From: Cyanobacteria bacterium RI_101 | Lineage (GTDB): Bacteria; Cyanobacteriota; Cyanobacteriia; Cyanobacteriales; Microcystaceae | Assembly: GCA_016471375.1 (NCBI GenBank) | Contig: WGLZ01000059.1 | Location: 1-38,348 of the forward strand | Reading direction: 5' to 3' | Length of the DNA: 38,348 nt | Shown here: piece after piece, positions 34,938 through 38,348 of the stretch | Position numbering within the stretch: the first letter of the stretch is position 1 | How the letters are laid out: every line of letters begins with the position of its first letter | Notes under the pieces: model-generated | What the model saw: only the letters and a program-made list of their open reading frames with translations | What the model was told of the DNA's origin: nothing | The model's database searches: none | Made by a program: the position numbers and the translations under genes

Positions 34938-37241
34938 ATGCAACCCACCCTTACCCCGGCGCCGGTTTCCTCCGCTCCAGTCCACGGCTCCCTCCCTACC
35001 CAGGGTCTTGGCGGAACGACTCACAAAATTCAGGTGATTCGCCGGGACGGCTCCAGCGCAGCCTTAAACATCGGCAAAATCCGAGCGGTGGTGGATTGGG
35101 CTTGCGCGGGGTTAGAGGTCAATTCCATCGCCCTAGAGGCGGGGCTGACCACCCGACTGCGGGACGGCATTAGCACCCGAGAGATTCAGGATAATTTGAT
35201 TAGTTGCGCTCTGGAGATGTGCAACCCGGAGCAACCCGATTGGCGCTACGTGGCGGGGCGGCTCCAGATTTGGAGTCTGTGGAAAGACACCCTAGTCAGT
35301 CGGGGCTACCAGTACGGACATTACCTCAAAACCGTTAAAAATAAAGTCGCCGGGGGGCAGTACGACGAGCGCCTGCGGGTCTATAGCGACGAAGAGCTGA
35401 AGGAGGCCGGCTGTTGGATCAACTCCGATTGGGACACCGATTACGACTACGCCGGCGCCGTGCTCCTCGTCAGCCGTTACCTCCTCCCCAACGAATTGCC
35501 CCAGGAGGCGCTGTTAACCTGCGCCCTGTTGCTGGCCTCGGTGGAAAAACCGGAAGCCCGTCTCAAGTGGGCCCGGCGCTTTTACGAAGCCATCGCCGCC
35601 CGCAAGATTTCCCTAGCGACGCCCATCCTGGCTAATCTGCGGGTGCCGGGGGGGTCTTTAACCTCCTGTTTCATCACCGCCTTTGACGACGATCTGGAAA
35701 GTATCTTTGGCGAAATTACCAACGCCGCCCGGATCTCCAAAAATGGCGGCGGCGTGGGCACTAACCTGAGCCGCATCCGGGCCACTGGCTCCTGGGTCAT
35801 GGGCAAACCCAACGCCTCCGGAGGGGTGATTCCTTGGATTAAGCTCCTCAACGACACCGCCATCGCCGTCAATCAAGGGGGCCGCCGGGCCGGCGCCGTG
35901 ACGGTGGGTCTGGACGTCTGGCACTTGGACGTGCCGGAGTTTCTGGAAATGCAGGCGGAGAACGGCGACCAGCGCCGGAAAGCCTACGACGTGTTTCCCC
36001 AGTTGGTGATCGCCGACGAGTTTATGCGCCGGGTGGTCAATAAACAGGATTGGATTCTCGTCGATCCCTACGAAGTGCGGACTCAGTTGGGTCTGGAGCT
36101 AGCGGAACTCTGGGGGGAGGCTTTCGAGCAGGCCTACGCTCAAATCGAAGCGGAGCTAGACCGGAAAATTCACCTCTATAAACGGGTCAACGCGCGGGAG
36201 TTATTTAAACAAATCATGCGGGCCCAGGTGGAGACGGGGATGCCCTATTTGGCTTTTAAGGACGCCATTAACCGAGCCAATCCCAATAAACACGAAGGCT
36301 ATATTCCGGGGGTCAATCTCTGCACCGAAAGTTTTAGTAACGTCAAACCCGGCGCCGAGGCTCATTCCTGCAATTTAGTCAGTTTAAACCTAGCCAACCT
36401 AGACGACAAAGAAGTCCCCGTCATTAGCCAAATCGCCGTCCGCTTGCTGGACAACACCATCGAGATTACCCGCTCGCCCTTTGAGGACGCCCAGCGCCAT
36501 AACAACAAATACCGCACCATCGGCGTCGGCGCGATGGGCTTGGCGGATTGGTTGGCCAAGCGGCGCTTGAGTTACGACCATTTGTCGGAAATCAGCAACC
36601 TCTTTGAAGAAATGGGCTATTGGTGCACCCAAAGCTCCATGGAACTGGCGAAGGAGCGCGGCGCTTATCCCGCCTTTGCCGGTAGCGACTGGAGCAAAGG
36701 ACTTTTAATCAACTCCCGCCCCGTGGACTGGTTCCAGCGCCGGGCCGCCAAACCGGAGCGCTGGGTCAAACTGGCGGAGGAAATCCAAACCCACGGCATT
36801 CGCAACTCCCACATCACCGCCATCGCTCCCAACACCTCTTCTTCCCTAGTGCAGGGCTGTACCGCTAGCATCTTGCCCGTCTATAGCCGCTTTTTCTACG
36901 ATAAATGGGCCAAAGGCGCGGTTCCCATCGCTCCGCCCTTTATCAATAATTGTTTCTGGTTTTATCCCGAAAACAAAACCCTGCATCAAGAAAAGGTGAT
37001 CCGGGCCGTCGCGGCCATTCAAAACTGGATCGATACCGGCATCTCCATGGAGCTTTTGTTTAACCTCAACGAAGGGATTTACTTCCCCGAAGAACCGGAG
37101 CGGGCGCTGAACGCCAAGGATATTTTCGACGCCCTGATCCTTGCCTGGGAAATCGGCTGTAAGGCCATTTATTATATCCGCACCGTCCAGCGGGACAACT
37201 TTAAGGAAGGGGAAGAGGGGTGTGTCGCCTGCGCCAATTAG
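34938..37241 (+). CDS. nrdA: Class I ribonucleoside-diphosphate reductase, alpha subunit
   Basis: 767 residues. An ATP-cone (about 29-120, KIQVIRRDGSSAALNIGKIR) gives allosteric control. The catalytic barrel has Cys244 (GGSLTSCFITAF) and Cys478 (AHSCNLVSLNLANL) as the redox pair, NLCTES with Asn460, Cys462 (thiyl radical) and Glu464, Tyr745-Tyr746 (AIYYIRT) for radical transfer, and C-terminal redox cysteines in CVACAN (762 and 765). Tyr-Tyr marks it as class I, which needs a separate radical-bearing beta subunit; none is adjacent, so nrdB is elsewhere. It makes deoxyribonucleotides. psbD upstream is separated by a terminator, so it has its own promoter. Confidence 0.95.
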   Translation: MQPTLTPAPVSSAPVHGSLPTQGLGGTTHKIQVIRRDGSSAALNIGKIRAVVDWACAGLEVNSIALEAGLTTRLRDGISTREIQDNLISCALEMCNPEQPDWRYVAGRLQIWSLWKDTLVSRGYQYGHYLKTVKNKVAGGQYDERLRVYSDEELKEAGCWINSDWDTDYDYAGAVLLVSRYLLPNELPQEALLTCALLLASVEKPEARLKWARRFYEAIAARKISLATPILANLRVPGGSLTSCFITAFDDDLESIFGEITNAARISKNGGGVGTNLSRIRATGSWVMGKPNASGGVIPWIKLLNDTAIAVNQGGRRAGAVTVGLDVWHLDVPEFLEMQAENGDQRRKAYDVFPQLVIADEFMRRVVNKQDWILVDPYEVRTQLGLELAELWGEAFEQAYAQIEAELDRKIHLYKRVNARELFKQIMRAQVETGMPYLAFKDAINRANPNKHEGYIPGVNLCTESFSNVKPGAEAHSCNLVSLNLANLDDKEVPVISQIAVRLLDNTIEITRSPFEDAQRHNNKYRTIGVGAMGLADWLAKRRLSYDHLSEISNLFEEMGYWCTQSSMELAKERGAYPAFAGSDWSKGLLINSRPVDWFQRRAAKPERWVKLAEEIQTHGIRNSHITAIAPNTSSSLVQGCTASILPVYSRFFYDKWAKGAVPIAPPFINNCFWFYPENKTLHQEKVIRAVAAIQNWIDTGISMELLFNLNEGIYFPEEPERALNAKDIFDALILAWEIGCKAIYYIRTVQRDNFKEGEEGCVACAN

Positions 37242-37448
37242 GGTTGATCCGAAAGGGATGTTTAATGGTTCAATTTGTTCTTTAAACTAAATTACTCTTC
37301 TTTCTGGGAATGGCAGAGTTTAAGAGTCCGGATCGAACCATTAAGCCCGAGGGACATTTGCTATGTCTCTGATTTCATAAGGCTTTCAGAAAAAATAAGC
37401 TGGGCTTATTACCCTGATCCCCTAATACCGGTGAGGTTAATTATCAAG

Positions 37449-38228
37449 TCATTGGCGCTTTGACGCGATATGCTTGAGATCTCCGGCGCTTAATCCAGTT
37501 ATGCTGATCACTTCTGAAATAGGCAATCCTCTCTCAAGTAGTCTTTGAGCGACTTCTAACTTGCCTTCCCGCTTCCCTTGAAGGAGACCTCTTTGTTCTC
37601 CTTCCTGCAAGATTTCCTGATAAATGGCGGACTCTTTCATGATGTCGCTCTGTAAGATTGTTCTAATTAATTCTGGCTTAACCAATAGTCCCCCAAAGAC
37701 GGCGGAAGCGGTGGTTAAGTTGGCTTTCGCTCTTCTGTCCTCTATTGTACCCAGAGCTAACGCCACTTCCCGCAATCGTTCCGTCGGATCCTGGCTTTGA
37801 GTCAAGACGGCTAGGGGTAAAAGTCCCGGACTGTTCAAAAACGGCGCCGCAGATTCTTCCCACAGGCGAATGACGCAATAGCGGTGGCGGGTTTCCCCCA
37901 GTTGAAAAGTATCTTGGTAAACCAAGGGAGAGCCGGTTTTCTTCAGGTAAACGACCACTTGGCGCATAGTCTTGTTCGGAAAGCGCCGATGAACCCGGAC
38001 TCGGTAATCCAACATCCGAAAACCCATGGTTTCATCGGGTTCGGTTTGAAATTCGAGGTGGAGGACGAGATCGTCGGATTGCTCCAAAATGAGGGAGTCG
38101 GCCCGAATTGGTTCTAAGGAGAGTTCTTTAGGACTCAGAGTAGTCAGGGCGACGGGTTTGCCGAGGAGCCAAGCGGCATAGTCTTCGGAAAAGGTTTCCG
38201 CAAGATATTTACAGACGTTGTCAAACAT
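37449..38228 (-). CDS. Rpn-family PD-(D/E)XK nuclease
   Basis: 259 residues of the Rpn/PDDEXK-transposase-like family widespread in cyanobacteria. The nuclease core is in the first ~130 residues: PIRADSLILE (Asp), then LVLHLEFQTEPDETMGFRMLDY, where HLEFQ is the E-x-Q motif, and the helical R-rich stretch RVRVHRRFP. The C-terminal half is helical, with a repeat-like GEQRGLLQGKREGKLEVAQR and a short closing domain LLERGLPISEVISITGLS. RpnA-type proteins are DNA endonucleases that promote recombination. It is convergent with nrdA. Such genes are often present in many copies per genome. Confidence 0.85.
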   Translation of the reverse strand: MFDNVCKYLAETFSEDYAAWLLGKPVALTTLSPKELSLEPIRADSLILEQSDDLVLHLEFQTEPDETMGFRMLDYRVRVHRRFPNKTMRQVVVYLKKTGSPLVYQDTFQLGETRHRYCVIRLWEESAAPFLNSPGLLPLAVLTQSQDPTERLREVALALGTIEDRRAKANLTTASAVFGGLLVKPELIRTILQSDIMKESAIYQEILQEGEQRGLLQGKREGKLEVAQRLLERGLPISEVISITGLSAGDLKHIASKRQ

Positions 38229-38265
38229 CCCAGAATTCTATAGCGGTAGGCCGTCAAGTGAGATA

Positions 38266-38336
38266 CGGGCTTCACTTCGACAAGCTCAGTGTGGCACGGC
38301 TACGCTCAGCCCTCGCGCCCTGAGCGTAGCCGAAGG
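38266..38336. repeat. Dispersed palindromic repeat, copy B (inverted relative to A)
   Basis: The core GCTACGCTCAG (38299-38309) pairs perfectly with CTGAGCGTAGC (38320-38330). The loop is CCCTCGCGCC, the complement of the copy A loop. The left flank ATACGGGCTTCACTTCGAC is the complement of the flank of copy A (about 23455-23470) with a short insertion. It lies beyond the Rpn gene start. Confidence 0.75.
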
Positions 38337-38348
38337 GCAACCCTAGAT

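Noticed and set aside
37275-37463. A 62-codon open frame after nrdA
   Set aside because: No ribosome site, no recognisable features, and it overlaps the end of the Rpn gene on the other strand.

Overview
The window comes from a cyanobacterium. The photosystem II genes psbD (D2) and psbY, gun4 and hemJ for tetrapyrrole synthesis, a ModB-ModC fusion transporter and two HLR1-type RpaB boxes all point that way. The DNA is moderately GC-rich. It is strongly enriched in the palindrome GGCGCC (15 copies by hand count in the first 5 kb, about 2 expected), while the usual cyanobacterial HIP1 octamer GCGATCGC was not seen. I cannot name the genus.

Layout. 1-690: no gene, but a hairpin and a ~98 bp MITE with TA duplications (IS630 type). 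690-3691: a Crp/Fnr-like regulator, two small membrane proteins convergent and overlapping at their 3' ends, and a two-helix RCK channel with a degenerate pore filter. 3897-8872: a ModBC fusion, an ABC-2 permease and a penicillin/AHL-acylase-like enzyme, all on +. 8923-9469: a decayed IS630 transposase. 9666-13954: a + strand run of an exported protein, hemJ, a tiny membrane protein, a class A PBP and a Nudix hydrolase. 13955-18273: an accessory patch with tandem heptamers, an alpha/beta hydrolase, two copies of a ~132 bp ISL3-like MITE, a toxin-antitoxin pair that has lost its toxin, and a WD40/J-domain gene broken by a frameshift and by one MITE copy. 18316-23299: a SucD-like protein without its catalytic His, then a minus-strand run (SPOR-like protein, MscS channel with a cNMP domain, O-antigen-ligase-like protein, gun4). 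23401-29352: a dispersed repeat, glyoxalase I, a small conserved protein behind two HLR1 boxes, map, an M14 carboxypeptidase and an EF-G. 29476-33005: gamma-carbonic-anhydrase-like protein, psbY with its terminator, an LptF/G permease and an APH-kinase/P-loop fusion. 33039-38348: a MITE-like repeat, a stand-alone psbD with a strong terminator, a class I ribonucleotide reductase alpha subunit, an Rpn/PD-(D/E)XK nuclease and a second copy of the dispersed repeat.

Most genes are housekeeping or photosynthetic and look ordinary. The notable biology is the mobile-element damage at 15.8-17.5 kb. The second MITE has a clear 8-bp target duplication (aaaaaacg). Removing the element plus one duplication rejoins the WD40 reading frame, so the ancestral protein can be rebuilt: Gly-rich membrane-like N-terminus, about seven WD repeats, C-terminal J domain. 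The first copy sits where the toxin partner of a DUF433 antitoxin should continue. A second strong signal is the pair of tandem HLR1 boxes in front of an uncharacterised 65-residue protein, which suggests RpaB (high-light) control.
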